From: Blepharisma stoltei
Lineage: Eukaryota; Ciliophora; Heterotrichea; Heterotrichida; Blepharismidae
Length of the DNA: 64,000 nucleotides
Direction: 5' to 3'
NCBI GenBank assembly: GCA_914767885.1
Contig: CAJZBQ010000005.1
Location: 248,001 to 312,000, forward strand
Under the pieces are notes generated by a model, which did no database searches, was not told the origin of the DNA, and saw only the letters and a list, made by a program, of their open reading frames with translations. Positions 23,373 through 34,617 of this stretch are shown here, one piece after another (the first letter of the stretch is position 1; every line of letters starts with the position of its first letter). The position numbers and the translations under genes were made by a program.

Positions 23373-25403
23373 ATGTCAAAATATTCAGAAAAATATAGAG
23401 AATTAAAAAGCGAGCTTACTAATCAATTTGAGTCAATTGATTATGTGACCAAAGCTGAGTATAATGGATTAGCTGAATATTTAAAGAATTCAATGAGATA
23501 TGACAGCAGTATAGAAGAGCGATTGCCTGTGCAAAATAATATTGTGGAGTCTTATAATTCAATTATTGAAGGAATCACTCAAGAATTAAATAAAAGAATT
23601 GCAGAGGAGGAAGAATTTAAGCTTGCTGAAAAATTGCAAATTGAGGAAGCTGAAAAATTGAAAGCAGAGGAAGAAAATAGAATAATGGCTCAAAAACAAC
23701 AAATCTATGGAGAGAAAATGAAAATTGAGGAAGAAAAACAAAAAATTGCTAAAGAAAGACAAATTCATGAAGAAAAAATGCAAAAAGATCAGCAAGAAAA
23801 AGCTCCAGCTAAAATTTTATCTGTATCTGAGCCTTTAGATAATCCCAAGCCAGCTGCTCAAGTACCTCCAGTCCAAATAAAGCCTGAAGAAAAGCCCGAA
23901 AATGCTAAACAGGCAAGCATTCCTTTAATTCCACCAAAACAAAGCCAGCCAGAACCCATTAAACCAGTCTCAAATAATTCTCAAATTCCTGCAAAATCTT
24001 TGTCAATTTATTCCCAAGAGAGAGAAGTTCCTTTTATATTTTAATTTTAATAGATTTACTCTAGCATGTTTTGATGCCTGAAAATCCCTTCACTTGAGGT
24101 TCAGCTAAATTAACAGCTCTGAACAACGGTAGGTGAACCGGCATAACTGTCGAACCGTGAAAGTTAATAAGCCGTTAAGACTTCTCTAGTCAGTGCCAAC
24201 CTCAGCACCGACCCTTTTCTTCAAGCTGAGACTCTTAAGAAGCTTGATTTCTCTCACTAAGCTCGGTTTATAGGTCTACCCTGTTTGTGGCAGGAGCTAG
24301 GACCTATCGCTAACTGAGATTTTTAATATTGTGCTCCTTTTATAACTCCAGAATCTCCAACCTACAGAGACCGCATGGAAAAATTAATCGCTGGATATGA
24401 TTCATCAAGACTTAAAGCAGAAAAGAATTGTCCTTCAAATATAAGAGACGATATAAACGCAACAGTAAACCAAATAACCTCAAGCCGGACAGATATTGAG
24501 CATTTAAATCGTAGAATAGAAATTGCTATCAACGTGCTTAAAGAATTAAATTCAGAACAAAGAGAAGACGCGCTGTACTTATTATGTGAAAGGGTAACTT
24601 CAGCTGTACAAGATAAATGTGATAGCATAGTTTATGGACCAGAATATACGCTGAATTTCATAGACTTTATCTTGACTATTGGGAAAACTTATCATGAAAT
24701 CAGAAAAAATTTCTTTTTATCTATAATAAATAGAAGGAAAATTTTGGTGCCAATATATGGAACTGCTGATCCTGAAAGGATAATGAAGAGAGTCCTGCTT
24801 ATCCCCTCCACTAGTATAAAATTTAGCCCATTAGTCTAAGGTTTTTTTCGAAATTAAAATTTCAATTATAGTCAAAATTCGTACATTAATTTAGAGCTGA
24901 TCAATTATTATAAAAACAAATGCGTATATCTGATCAATAATAATAAATCTAAATGTATATATTTGAAATAATTTGCTCGCAATGAGTGTAAAATTATTAA
25001 AAATTAATTTACTTGGGGAGTTAATGATTTGAATGAAGGTTTTAATAATGATATGTGCGTTGCCGAAATGAATTTATCTAGGTCATATGGGATCTTGCTT
25101 GCTTCTTTTTACACACATAAAGAATCCCCTTGCAATGTTGGTGATTGCTGAAGGTGGCTTTCATTTTTCTTAAATATCCCTGAAGAATATATCGATAGGA
25201 ATTACATTCCTACACTTGAAGGATTCTTAAAAGTAAGTGGCCCATTCATGAAGCAATACTATTCATCGCAATTTTCAAAAATAGCTTCACTTCTAAGCGA
25301 TGCCTATCTTCCTATGGTTAAGCAAAGATTTTCGGTGAGATACCAACATAAAACTTTTATAGCACAGTTACAAAAAGTTATAAATGAGCTTTTAAATAAT
25401 TAA
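23373..25403 (+). CDS. GLE1: GLE1-like mRNA export factor
   Basis: Predicted nuclear-pore cytoplasmic mRNA-export factor that would stimulate the DEAD-box ATPase Dbp5. Of the 500 aa, the N-terminal third is a Lys/Glu-rich coiled coil, followed by a Pro-rich linker. The C-terminal GLE1 fold shows RDDINATVNQITSS, a central helix pair and the late signature GDCWRWLSFFLNIPEEYI .. LEGFLKVSGPFMKQYYSSQF. Two insertions break it, a 306-bp element after EREVPFI and a 222-bp IES after MKRVLL; both removals are exact. Read without removal, the C-terminal third looks like a separate unannotated frame. TGA is Trp in GDCW. Confidence 0.85.
24029..24334. mobile_element. 306-bp GC-richer insertion with 10-bp duplication in GLE1
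   Basis: TCCTTTTATA at 24029-24038 and 24335-24344. The body is clearly less AT-rich than other IESs and contains several short inverted stretches. It is not obviously related to the 16470/45428 retroposon family. Removal gives QEREVPFI-TPESPTYRDRM. It is 102 codons long and begins with TAA in frame, so it would truncate GLE1 if retained. Confidence 0.82.
24799..25020. mobile_element. IES, pointer TTA (222 bp)
   Basis: TTA at 24799-24801 and 25021-25023. The ends 'tcccctccactagtataaaattt' and the inverse of 'aaattaatttacttggggag' are imperfect inverted repeats. Removal gives IMKRVLL-NDLNEGFNND and joins the two halves of the GLE1 domain. Confidence 0.87.
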
Positions 25404-25867
25404 TATTACCAATATAAATCTATAGTAGGCATCGAAATTAAAAAATAATTAATGATTCTAAGTCTGAAAAAATTATATTAAAAATGAAGAGAAATGACAA
25501 ATAATAACATGAAATTGCAGTTTTTTTTTAAAAAAATAATAGTATAGGATTTACTGTGATTTATTCGACATAGGCAGAAGAATAAGAGGAAAATTTCTAG
25601 TGGGTTGGACCAATCAGGCTGTTCAAAGCTACTGAGAGAGGCTCATTTGTCAACTCTCAATTCCCCTGCAAATCACAGTAAAAACCTATAATTTTTTATT
25701 TTCTATTATGATTATTCATCAAATTTTGTAAAAAAATTAATATCATTTAATAGGAAAAAAATTCTGAAATACTTTTTCTTTCTACCCATTAAAAATCCCA
25801 TGTCCTTTTTCAAATCATTTATCTGCTACTTCAATCCATAGTTATTTATATTATTTAAAAGAGCACA
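25404..25867. other. Intergenic region GLE1/PP2A
   Basis: AT-rich. The only structure is the inverted-repeat element at 25543-25690. Confidence 0.6.
25543..25690. repeat. 148-bp inverted-repeat element (MITE or IES)
   Basis: A roughly 20-bp terminal inverted repeat, TATAGGATTTACTGTGATTT at 25543-25562 and its inverse at 25670-25690 (one extra T). The interior is GC-richer than the surroundings. It lies between genes, so its fate in the macronucleus cannot be judged. A structured non-coding RNA is the alternative. Confidence 0.55.
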
Positions 25868-27972
25868 ATGGGTATTCCCTAATACAGAGCCAAACCCCCT
25901 AGATTTACTTCGCGAAGAGATAGGTACAGATGAAGTCTACGTTAAAGTCAACGCAATTCATCGCTTACAAATAATTGCAACTATCCTCGGCCCAGATAAA
26001 GTTCAGAGCCAATTGTTGCCTTATTTATCAAGTAATTTTTTACTCAGCCTTGACAAACGAAGAAGATGAAGTTCTTTTTGCTTTGGCCCAAGAGCTCGGT
26101 AATATATCCTCATTTTTGCCGAACCCCAGTGTTTTGCTTCCATTATTAGAAACCCTTGCAATGATGGATGAGACTGTAGTCCGAGAACAAGCCGTAAAAT
26201 CCTTAATATCAATCTCCAACGTCCTCCCAGACAGCGACATTATCAATCTCCTCGTCCCTTGTGTTTTGAAGCTTTCTGCTGCTGAAAATTTTTCCTCAAG
26301 GATCTCTGCTGTCACTCTATTTGGAGCTGCTTACCCAAGGAGTGGGAATTTCAAAGAAAAACTGAGACAAAAGTTTTTAGAACTGAGCCATGAAGATACT
26401 CCTATGGTAAGGAGAGCTGCAGTTATTGAAATGGGCATTTTTGCAAAAGTCGTAGAAAAACAGTTTTTGATTTCTGAATTAATCCCAGATATAAGGCAGC
26501 TTGCACAAGATGAACAAGACCAGGTCAGAACTTTGTGTGTAGACTCTATGATTGAGGTAGCAAGGCTGCTAAATAAAGAAGAAAACAAGCTGCACACCTT
26601 ACCAATCATCCTTTTAGTAGGTGAAGACAAGTCGTGGAGGGTCAGGTACCATTTCGCTCAAAAATTCCCACAGCTTGCTGAAGCATTAGGAAAAGAAATC
26701 ACAGAAAATTCCCTCATACAAACTTTTGTGCAGCTGCTGACCCCCCCCCCTCCGTGAGTGAACAAAACCATTAGAAAAATCGCTATTTTTTGCCCAAAAA
26801 CCCACCCTCCGTGAGTGAACAAAAATTTTTTTAATACAAAAATTTTTTATGGAAAAAAAATTTGATATATAAATGATAATTAGTATAATGAAATCTAGAG
26901 CTAATTCTGTTTAATTTTAAACGAATTGCTTTTTAAAACATAAATTTTATAAATTAAATTAATATTTGCTTTCCAATTTTTGCGAATTAGGATTTTTTTA
27001 AATTTCGAAAAAAAAAATATTTTTTATAAAATTTATATATAAATTGTTTTAAAAAAAAAAATTAACCCCCCTCCGTGAGTGAACAAAATTTTTTTGTTCA
27101 CTCACGGAGGGGGGGGAGTGAGAGATATAGAAGCAGACGTCAAATCTATAGCTTTGCATTCATTGAAAAGTACAATGAACTTGATAAACAGAGAAAAAAT
27201 ACAAAATTTAGTGTTTCCTACTGTAGAAGCTATATCTTCTGACGTCTCTTTAAATCCTAAGGTGAGGAAAAACTGTGCAGAGGTGATTGCTGAGATGGTC
27301 CAATATGTAGGCAGAGAGTTCGCTTCGTCAAAAATTGCTCCAATTGCCCTTGTTCTGATGAGTGACGAGAGCTTTGAAGTCAAAATGAAAATGGTAGAAG
27401 GCCTAGGCAACCTAGCATCTGTGATTGGGACTGAGCTGCTTTCACCACCTATTATAAATCAAATGGTATCTTTAGTTAAAGAGTCCCCACAGTGGAGACT
27501 GAGGAAAACCGTCATTAAAAGCTGTGTTGACATCACAAGACATCTAGGAGAAGAGGCCTTTATTAGACACTTGCAGCCTATCTATATGTCATTTTTAACT
27601 GATCCAGTAAACGATGTCAGAGAAGCTGGCATCGAAGAACTAAACATATTAGCCACAGTAATGACACCAGAGTGGACAGTTGCTGAATTTTTGACGAAAT
27701 TAGAAGAAATCTACCACAGCCAAGCCAACTGTATTGCAAGAATTACAATCCTTAGAGCTATGGGCAGCATCTATGTAAACCCAGACCAGTACGTCCCAAT
27801 CTTCAATGAAGCTGCCAGAGATAAGGTCGCCAATGTTAGGCTGATTTTGTGCAAGGTCATAAAGAAACTTTCTAGCAAAATTGATGTCTCGCAATTTAGG
27901 AATCTCTTGCAAGATCTATCCAGAGATGCTGATAAAGATGTCAAGTATTACGCTCAGCAAGCTTTAAGATAG
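25868..27972 (+). CDS. PPP2R1A: PP2A scaffold (A, 65 kDa) subunit, HEAT-repeat protein
   Basis: Structural A subunit on which the PP2A catalytic C and regulatory B subunits assemble. The ATG at 25868 is followed after one base by a 16-nt intron (25872-25887), and a second 16-nt intron is at 26032-26047. Together they give MEPNPLDLLREEIGTDEVYVKVNAI and YLST-LTNEEDEVLFALAQELG, the classic N-terminus. The body is a continuous HEAT array (MVRRAAVIEMGIFAKVVE, QDQVRTLCVDSMIEVARLL, WRVRYHFAQKFPQLAEALG). A 381-bp family-2 IES at 26738-27118 interrupts it. The final 563 aa is near the usual 590. Confidence 0.93.
25872..25887 (+). other. 16-nt intron
   Basis: gtattccctaatacag, GT..AG. It sits one base after the ATG codon of the PP2A A subunit. 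Removal joins ATGG to AGCC (M-E-P). Confidence 0.9.
26032..26047 (+). other. 16-nt intron
   Basis: gtaattttttactcag, GT..AG. Removal joins PYLS to TLTNEEDEV in the first HEAT repeats. Confidence 0.92.
26738..27118. mobile_element. IES, family 2, pointer TGA (381 bp)
   Basis: TGA at 26738-26740 and 27119-27121, with no TA in the pointer. The left end has two direct copies of CTCCGTGAGTGAACAAAA separated by about 60 bp. The right end is a hairpin of the same motif with its inverse. Removal gives TFVQLL-RDIEADVKSIA in a PP2A HEAT repeat. Confidence 0.93.
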
Positions 27973-28009
27973 GATAATTAAATTCGTCTATAAATTGGTT
28001 ATTTAAATA

Positions 28010-28795
28010 ATGGGAAAATATGATGAAATTGTTGAAGAATCAGTCGAAAGCCAACAGCCTATGTCAATTCTGTCAGCACCTGGAGAACCAAATGAAGCAG
28101 CAGTTAGTCAAAGCCTTATCACGATTTTAGTAAAAGTCTCTGACACTGACACTCGTTCAATTTTGGTAGACCCTGCAGCAGAAATCGTAGGAAATTTGAA
28201 AATTAAGCTTTTTCCAAAAGAAATGCAGGAAAATAAATACGTAAGACTTATTTTTGGAGGGAGAGTTTTGGTTGATTCACATTTAATTTCGCTTTATAAA
28301 TTGAGCGATAAATGTGTAATTCATGGATTTGTGACTGATGTAGTGGATGAACAGCCTGGGTCATCAAGAACGATGCTGAGGAGACAACAAGCAAGAGGAC
28401 TTGATAAGCTTGAAGAGTCTGGGTTCACTGTTGACGACATTCATGGGATGAAATTCCATTTCCATGCTATGTGTGTATATAGTGGTATTAATAAAGACAC
28501 TGAAGAAGAAAAAGTGGCTTTGGAGGAAAAATGGCTGGAAGGGAAGCTGCCTATTATTAACGCGAGTCCTGATGAAAGAACCAGGATTCAGCTGAATTCT
28601 TTGCATGAACGAGGAGATGGGCTGAATTTCATTTTGGGGTTTTTGATTGGAGTCTTGTTAAGTTTTTTGAGCTTATTCGTTTTAAAGTACTTTAAATTAA
28701 ACGAATTCCAGAAATTTGGCACACAGGTTGGCTTGGTTTTATCTTTGCCTATTTTTATTTTGACCCTCGTCATTATTTTTACAGGAGAATTTTAG
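28010..28795 (+). CDS. Ubiquitin-like membrane protein (TMUB / DSC3-like)
   Basis: A 261-aa protein with a ubiquitin-like fold at about residues 38-110 (LVKVSDTDTRSILVDPAAE .. VRLIFGGRVLVDSHLI), a middle helical region, and two C-terminal TM helices (LNFILGFLIGVLLSFLSLFVL and VGLVLSLPIFILTLVIIF). This arrangement matches TMUB/HERP and the DSC3-type subunits of ER or Golgi membrane ubiquitin-ligase complexes (ERAD). It starts 37 bp after the PP2A stop. No IES or intron. The precise orthology is inference. Confidence 0.7.
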   Translation: MGKYDEIVEESVESQQPMSILSAPGEPNEAAVSQSLITILVKVSDTDTRSILVDPAAEIVGNLKIKLFPKEMQENKYVRLIFGGRVLVDSHLISLYKLSDKCVIHGFVTDVVDEQPGSSRTMLRRQQARGLDKLEESGFTVDDIHGMKFHFHAMCVYSGINKDTEEEKVALEEKWLEGKLPIINASPDERTRIQLNSLHERGDGLNFILGFLIGVLLSFLSLFVLKYFKLNEFQKFGTQVGLVLSLPIFILTLVIIFTGEF

Positions 28796-28851
28796 AAAGT
28801 CTGCTTATAAATTGTCTAATATATTAAATTTATATAACATGTCAGTCTTAT

Positions 28852-30988
28852 CTAAGAAAACTCATGACTGAGTTTAGCGAGCATATGTGTAAAGCTGACT
28901 CTTCTTGTGTAATCTGGATTAAGCATCTCCCGCAGCATATCAGATATCCATTTAATCTTGAACCTTGAAACATAATCTTGCAGCTGAGGCTGAGCGTCGC
29001 GTTCATTTAGCCCTTTTACTTCCGCTAATGTATACATTTGTAGGAATACCATGCCTAAAGAGTAGACATCAGATTTCTTTGGCTTATAATTGATTCTTTT
29101 AGGAGTGTTTGGATTAGTTCTAAACTCTCAATAAGCACTATAAAGCTCTGGCGACATAAAGTCTTTTCTTCCTTGAATATATTTCAGGTCAGTAGCCATG
29201 CTAAACTCAGCGATTTTTGGTTTTCCATCTCTTGTCAGAAAAATGTGTTCAGGCCTGATATCTTTGTGATAAATTTTATTTTTCTCAAGAAAACTGAACC
29301 CTTCTAGTAAATTTAAAACGATATTTTTATACTCTTCTATAGTATAAGCTATATGTCCTCTGTTTCTTCTTGTAATATCAATAAATAAACTAGACTCACA
29401 GAATTCCATAACCATAGAAAATTCATACATTTTTCGGCCATGATCACTTGTTTCTTCTATATAAGAGCCATAATATTTTAAAAATGTAGGGTGTTTTTCT
29501 GAGATTTTTTCGAGGATTTCTCTTTCTTTTTGATAGATATTCAGCTGTTCAAGCTTTCAGTGGCTATAGGTTTTTATAGAAACTTCTTGTGAGCCATCAA
29601 GAACTCCTTTTGAGATTTTCTTGCGTAGCTGAGTAAGCTCATCTGTGCTAAGATGCAAGGGAAGGTATTCAAACTTTAGCCTATCTTTAGACAAAGCAGG
29701 AAAAGATGAAGCAGAATATATAACCCCGAATCGATTGCTATATGAGTTGATTGCATTTGAAAGCTCTTCATCTTTAATTTGGAGAGATTTTAATAATTCC
29801 AGTATTTCTCTTGTTCCTGCTTCATCTTTTAGTGCAGGCTCTCCAGTGATTTTTGAAATATCTAAAATATCATTTGTTTCCTCAATTCAATTAATTGCAT
29901 TATTTATAACAACTCTCTTTACAAAAGAAACGTCATATCCAGCTTCTTCAGCTAATTTAATCTCTTGAATGCTTAATTTGATCTCTTTTTTATCATAATA
30001 AAATGGCGTCGTCGAGAAAATTCCTCTCTGAGGATTTTCTTTCCTTTGGCAATTTTATTATTATAGGGTTCAGTTTTCCCAGTGATACCTTGTCTAGCTA
30101 TGTCAGGTAAGCAATGGGGAGGGTGCACAACATCCTTGCCTGATCCTTAGATATGTGGTGGACTCAGGGTTTTACTGCTTTACACTCCTGAGGAGGGAGA
30201 CCCACATACGGCACAATGCGCAGGAGTCAAGTTTTGAACGAGACAAAGCAACCTGTGAGATTTGGCAGCCAATTGGCCGTCACTTGCTTAGGATGGTCCG
30301 TTGACCCGATAAAAAGGGTGACGTTGGAAATTCCCGGTGCCGTTACCAATTGTTATCTACTGGGTTGAGCTCTTGTGGCTTTGCTAAATCACCCTGTGGA
30401 GCTGGAGTAGCACGTTAAATACTCTAAGTAATGTTAATTTTAAATTTTAATGTTAATGATCTCTTTTTGATCAATACACAATGCGTTTTTTAGTAGGCAC
30501 CTTTTTATTTGTTCAAGGACTCATGCTTCTTCATCTTCTAAATCTCTATAATTTAGCTCTTCTTTTATTTGTTTTATTTTTCCAGCCCATTCTAGCACAC
30601 TTGCTATATCTTCACATGAAGAGGAGGCTAAAACAACTTTTTCAAGCATCAGGCGCACTGAGTCTTTTATATCAAAATCTGGGCAATTTACTTTGAAATA
30701 GGAAATAATGTTAAATGTGAAGCTAAAATAAGTTAAATCAAACGGCTTGTGGTCTATAACAGCAACAAAGTAGCAAGCGTAATAGAGGATTTGGGCAGTT
30801 GGAGCAATTTGAGGGTTTATGGTAAATAAGTTGTTAATTTCTTTTTCCATAGCTTGGAGATCTTCTAAACTGAGGGTATAATTAAAGGTCATTAATGTTT
30901 TGAGAGTGTTTGATTTTGTTTGACCAATTTTAGGGATCAATCGCTCGTGAATGTATTGAATCATGTCTTCAATAGGATCTGAATCCAT
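28852..30988 (-). CDS. Protein kinase-like protein, probable pseudokinase
   Basis: A 552-aa product after removing a 478-bp insertion (29980-30457). The N-terminal 300 residues are helical and unassigned (MDSDPIEDMIQYIHERLIPK). The C-terminal domain is kinase-like: VMEFCESSLF, a catalytic-loop equivalent YHKDIRPEHIFLTRDGKPKI, then AEFS where DFG is expected, and MSPELYSAYWEF. The catalytic Asp-containing HRDxKxxN is altered to HKDIRPEH and DFG to AEF, so Mg-ATP catalysis is unlikely. TGA is Trp at several sites. The role is unknown; pseudokinases usually act as scaffolds or allosteric partners. Confidence 0.8.
29980..30457 (+). mobile_element. SINE-like retroposon in the pseudokinase exon (478 bp)
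   Basis: GATCTCTTTTT at 29980-29990 and 30458-30468; the match extends to GATCTCTTTTTKATCA with one change. The head 'aaaatggcgtcgtcgag' resembles the heads of the 45428 and 46371 elements, and the tail is AT-rich with repeated 'taatgttaat'. It is inserted antisense to the gene. Removal gives NALCIDQKEI-KLSIQEIKLAEE. Retained, it would stop the protein after about 185 codons. Confidence 0.87.
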
Positions 30989-31350
30989 TTCTATAATTAT
31001 AAAATATTTTATAAATATTAAGTAAAGGGTAGATTTAGCAGCATAGCAGTCGACTTACTTTTTGGTTAGCTTTATCTTTTTTTTTTTTAGGAGGCTCTTA
31101 TAATGATTATTCTCTCTTATTTTAGTAGCTCTTCGTTTGGTGGCTCATCTTTAGGTTCCTTTTGCTGCCATTCAGCCTCTCCCTTACCTCTCCTGCAGTC
31201 TTCAATACAAATAAATTGATAGTAAATATTGACTAGCTTTTCTAAGAGTTATATATTTGTTCTAATTTTATTTTTCATTGAATCTCAATAAATTCACTAA
31301 TAAATTTTTAAAATTGCTTAAATCAGGAGTAAATTAAGGCAGAAATAATT
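30989..31350. other. Intergenic region
   Basis: Divergent promoter region between the pseudokinase and the next gene. I see no gene or repeat in it. Confidence 0.6.
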
Positions 31351-32254
31351 ATGGAAATTTCCCCTAAGCTGACAAATTCCTTAGAATTTGCTGAATCAAT
31401 ACTCCTACCGAACTACAAAAAATACGCCAAGCATTGGCTTGCTAATGCCACAAAGAATGAAATCAAAGGGCTGAAGATAATCAGCTACATCATCAAATGT
31501 GAAGGGAAAAAACGTTTTAAACGTCCCTCTATGAAACCTCGCATTTCTGACCTAAGAGCTGCTGAAAACGACATAAGAAAAGAATCTATGAGGTCTCATT
31601 ATGATATAGAGTTTGGAGTCGAGCAGCTAAAGCATATTTCAGGCAGCGCAATTCTGAGATATCGCAAGTTATCTGAATTATCTTTTAGCACCATCTTAAC
31701 GAAAGAAGCTTTAATCTATTTGGAGCGCTGGATACAGCTTAGAGATAGCGAAGAATATCAGACGCTGCTTTTAAACTGCCTGAGAGGGATTTATTCTTGT
31801 ATAACATTGTAAATCAATGAGATATAGACTATTATCAATTTTATAAAAAAATGGGCATATAGAATAGTATATTAAAATTCAGCAAAATCTGCCTGTGACT
31901 CAAACCCAAGAATCGTTTTATTGGTACTCAGCAGAAGACCAAGAGAGAGTCAAACAGAGCAATCGGAATTTTGTCCAAACGGCGCCTACATTTTATAAGA
32001 GATCGAGAAGAGCATTGAGCTCAATTAACCCAGGAGACATCACTTTTGAAATTCCAGCTTATGATAGATCAATGTCTAAAGAAAGAAAACTTAGTGGACT
32101 GAGAGGGAATGGAGATTTTACAAGCTGGATTTCTAATTTAAATACTGGGAAAGTTAGCTTGTATCAAGACTCATTTTCAACTCATTTTTCACCTATTAGA
32201 TCGGGAAGAAAAAGTGACTTTAATACATCAGTGATTATAAAGGTTGTCCCTTAA
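31351..32254 (+). CDS. Hypothetical protein, interrupted by a probable 70-bp IES
   Basis: Two open frames, 31351-31812 (MEISPKLTNSLEFAESILLP..) and about 31872-32254 (..VTQTQESFYWYSAEDQERV..). The second has no usable ATG and follows an in-frame stop. Deleting 70 bp between TA at 31800 and TA at 31870 joins them in frame (RGIYSC-IKIQQNLPVT), giving 277 aa; 70 bp fits the 71/72-bp IES class seen in the cyclases. The N-half is helical and basic, the C-half Ser/Arg-rich. No family recognised. The join is inference, and the 3' end may extend through further unresolved insertions. Confidence 0.5.
31800..31869. mobile_element. Putative short IES, TA pointer (70 bp)
   Basis: Proposed only because it restores a frame and has the same size as two well-supported short IESs. 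The ends TATAACAT and, inverted, TATACTAT are loosely alike. Confidence 0.45.
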
Positions 32255-32939
32255 AATAAATTTTATGGCATCTTTTAAAAATATATTAGCCTTAATTGGT
32301 TTAATGATGATATGCTACGAGAATTTTTACTTTTAAAAATAATTAGATTAATTGATAAGACGATTGGAGATCAATTGAAAAGGCATTGATTCAAATGAGT
32401 AAATGCTTTATTATAATTAAAATTTCTCTTTATATCAATATCTTGTTTAAATTAAAAATAATTTTTATGCAGACTATGGCTCCTATGATTGCTCAACTAG
32501 TGATATTAGGATAAGTCCACCTCTTTATGCAAAATTTTTAATTTAGAACAATTTTTTTATCCTTCATTTTTTTAAGGGTTTTTACAGGCTAAAATTATTA
32601 CTATAATTAAGTTTAACTTTTTCGCTTTTTGAATGTTCCCACAACTCAGCATCTTCATTTACTCTTTTAATAAATCTTAAATTCAAAATAATTAGTTCAT
32701 TTTTATCTTCATTATAAAATCATCGCTTTCATTAATTTTAATACAATCTTAAAATATCATTAGTAGCGTTTTTAACTTTCTCAATATCTATATTTTATCT
32801 TTTCTATTTAAACTTTTCCCTCTGACGTCTATTTTTAATTTTAATTATTTTCAGCTTCATCTCAGCAAACGAAAAAGTTCCATGCAGAGAAGCTCAATCC
32901 AATCAATCTCCCTCCTGATAAGAGAGTCCAGTTATTAAA
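32255..32939. other. Unresolved stretch with coding-like patches
   Basis: Mostly AT-rich, but two patches look coding. About 32470-32530 can be read as DYGSYDCSTSDIRISPPLYA, and about 32855-32940 as KKFHAEKLNPINLPPDKR. They may be exons of a neighbouring gene separated by IESs whose borders I could not fix. Confidence 0.35.
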
Positions 32940-34247
32940 ATGAAAATGTCTCGTGGGACTAAGCGAACAGTTTATAAGCTAACAGATACCTCGCATCACA
33001 CACCGTTTAAAGAGAGAGCGCCAAGCGTTACATCTTTAGTTATTTCCCATCCAAAGCAAGGCTCATTTGCAACGAACCCATCACCTCCAAGGTATCCTTT
33101 ACTAAACCAAAAACTATCTGCTTGTGTTAATTTACATAACACACGTTCACAAGCTGATTTAAAAGGAAGAGAAGACCAGCCGAATCCTGGGCCAAAAAAA
33201 ATCAGAGATGGATCTCCTGCCACAACAAATAAAATTTTGAATAATTCTCTGAAAAAGCAAGCATCATCAGGCAATCTATCAATGATCTCTTCTAATGGAA
33301 ACTCTTTTTCATTAAGTCAATTGGATTCTTCATTCCATTTAAAATCAATTTCAAACAAACAAGAAGCCTTTACTCACTCTTGCACTGAATGCCTTGACCC
33401 AAAATCTCACATTAAGCAAAAATCGCTCAATTGCACAGAAAGCGATTACTCTCTGAATGAAAAAATAAAGGTTTTGGAGCTAAATGAAGAAAAAATCCCT
33501 CTGAAATACAAACTTTCAGTTATTAAGCAAGCTTTAGAAGAAATTTCGAATAAGGATCAGCAATATGGGCCAATTTTAAAAAAAATAAAGCTGAGCTTGG
33601 ATCAGTATGTGCGCGAGATGAAAACTATTGAAAAATTAAACGAAATTTTAAAGGAAACTAAAGAGGAGCTTGAAAGGGTAAAATCAGACAATAAAAATCT
33701 GCTTGCAAAGGTTGAGATTCTAAGTAATAAAAAACCGTTGAGAACAAATTCACAAGATTCTTCAAGCTCTAAAGGAGAAAATAGCGAAGTTGTTTTAAAG
33801 CTAATAGAAGAAAATAAAGAATTAACACAAAATCTGTTATGTGCGCAAAAAGAGCTAAAAAAATTTCAGATTAGAGACAAAAAATATATGATGTTGATTA
33901 CAGAAATGAAGAACAGAGGATATCCAGTTGATGAAATTTATGATTCTGCAATTAAAAGCTCAAAAAGATCAAATTCAAGAGGAAAAAAGGTACCCACATT
34001 GCCATTAGCAGATGTTAAAAATTGTATATCAATTAGCACTGGGGACTCTGATCTAACAGGTATAGAGTCTCAAGCTACCACAGGGCACAATATCACATCT
34101 ATTCAAAGCCCACCCGAAGACAGGCATGATGTCCCAAAGCTTAAAATTCCTATGAAAAAGTCTACAGAATTTCATCAAGAATTTATGTCAAAATTTGATG
34201 AGTTTTCTGAGTCTTGGAGGCATCAAATGGATGTGCAAAAAAGGTAA
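32940..34247 (+). CDS. Coiled-coil protein, hypothetical
   Basis: 435 aa. The N-terminal 180 residues are Ser/Pro/Lys-rich and probably disordered (SVTSLVISHPKQGSF). Residues about 180-330 form a long Glu/Lys coiled coil (LNEILKETKEELERVKSDNK), followed by a Ser-rich tail. Such proteins are common in the ciliate cortex and basal bodies, but nothing specific is recognisable. The in-frame TAA at 32928 puts the start at 32940 or 32946. Confidence 0.6.
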   Translation: MKMSRGTKRTVYKLTDTSHHTPFKERAPSVTSLVISHPKQGSFATNPSPPRYPLLNQKLSACVNLHNTRSQADLKGREDQPNPGPKKIRDGSPATTNKILNNSLKKQASSGNLSMISSNGNSFSLSQLDSSFHLKSISNKQEAFTHSCTECLDPKSHIKQKSLNCTESDYSLNEKIKVLELNEEKIPLKYKLSVIKQALEEISNKDQQYGPILKKIKLSLDQYVREMKTIEKLNEILKETKEELERVKSDNKNLLAKVEILSNKKPLRTNSQDSSSSKGENSEVVLKLIEENKELTQNLLCAQKELKKFQIRDKKYMMLITEMKNRGYPVDEIYDSAIKSSKRSNSRGKKVPTLPLADVKNCISISTGDSDLTGIESQATTGHNITSIQSPPEDRHDVPKLKIPMKKSTEFHQEFMSKFDEFSESWRHQMDVQKR

Positions 34248-34617
34248 TCCTCGATCTTGTGTATCAAGTAATATTCATAAGTTAAATTTTGCAATTTTTA
34301 GGATTTAGTAAAAAATAAGTTCAGTAAGTGCCTCATTCAAGCACAAAATACTTGTGAAAATCAATATATATATTATAATTAATATAATATATTTTTTATG
34401 AAGAAAGTATGCTGTTTATTAGACTAGCTAAAATTTTAATAGTAATTTTTTTTCATTTTTAAATTTTTATAATTCGCCAATAATTTCTGAAAGAATTTTC
34501 TTTAATGAATCTAAGTTGGTTTTTTTAATAAATAATTTAATTTAACGTTGCTTTTAATGTTTCATGACATAAATATTGGATATTAAGCCTAATATATATT
34601 ATTTTACCAATTTTAAA

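Noticed and set aside
31865-31882. 16-nt GT..AG segment resembling an intron upstream of the second half of the 31351 gene
   Set aside because: Splicing it gives no start codon and leaves a TAG upstream; the 70-bp IES join is more economical, though not proven.
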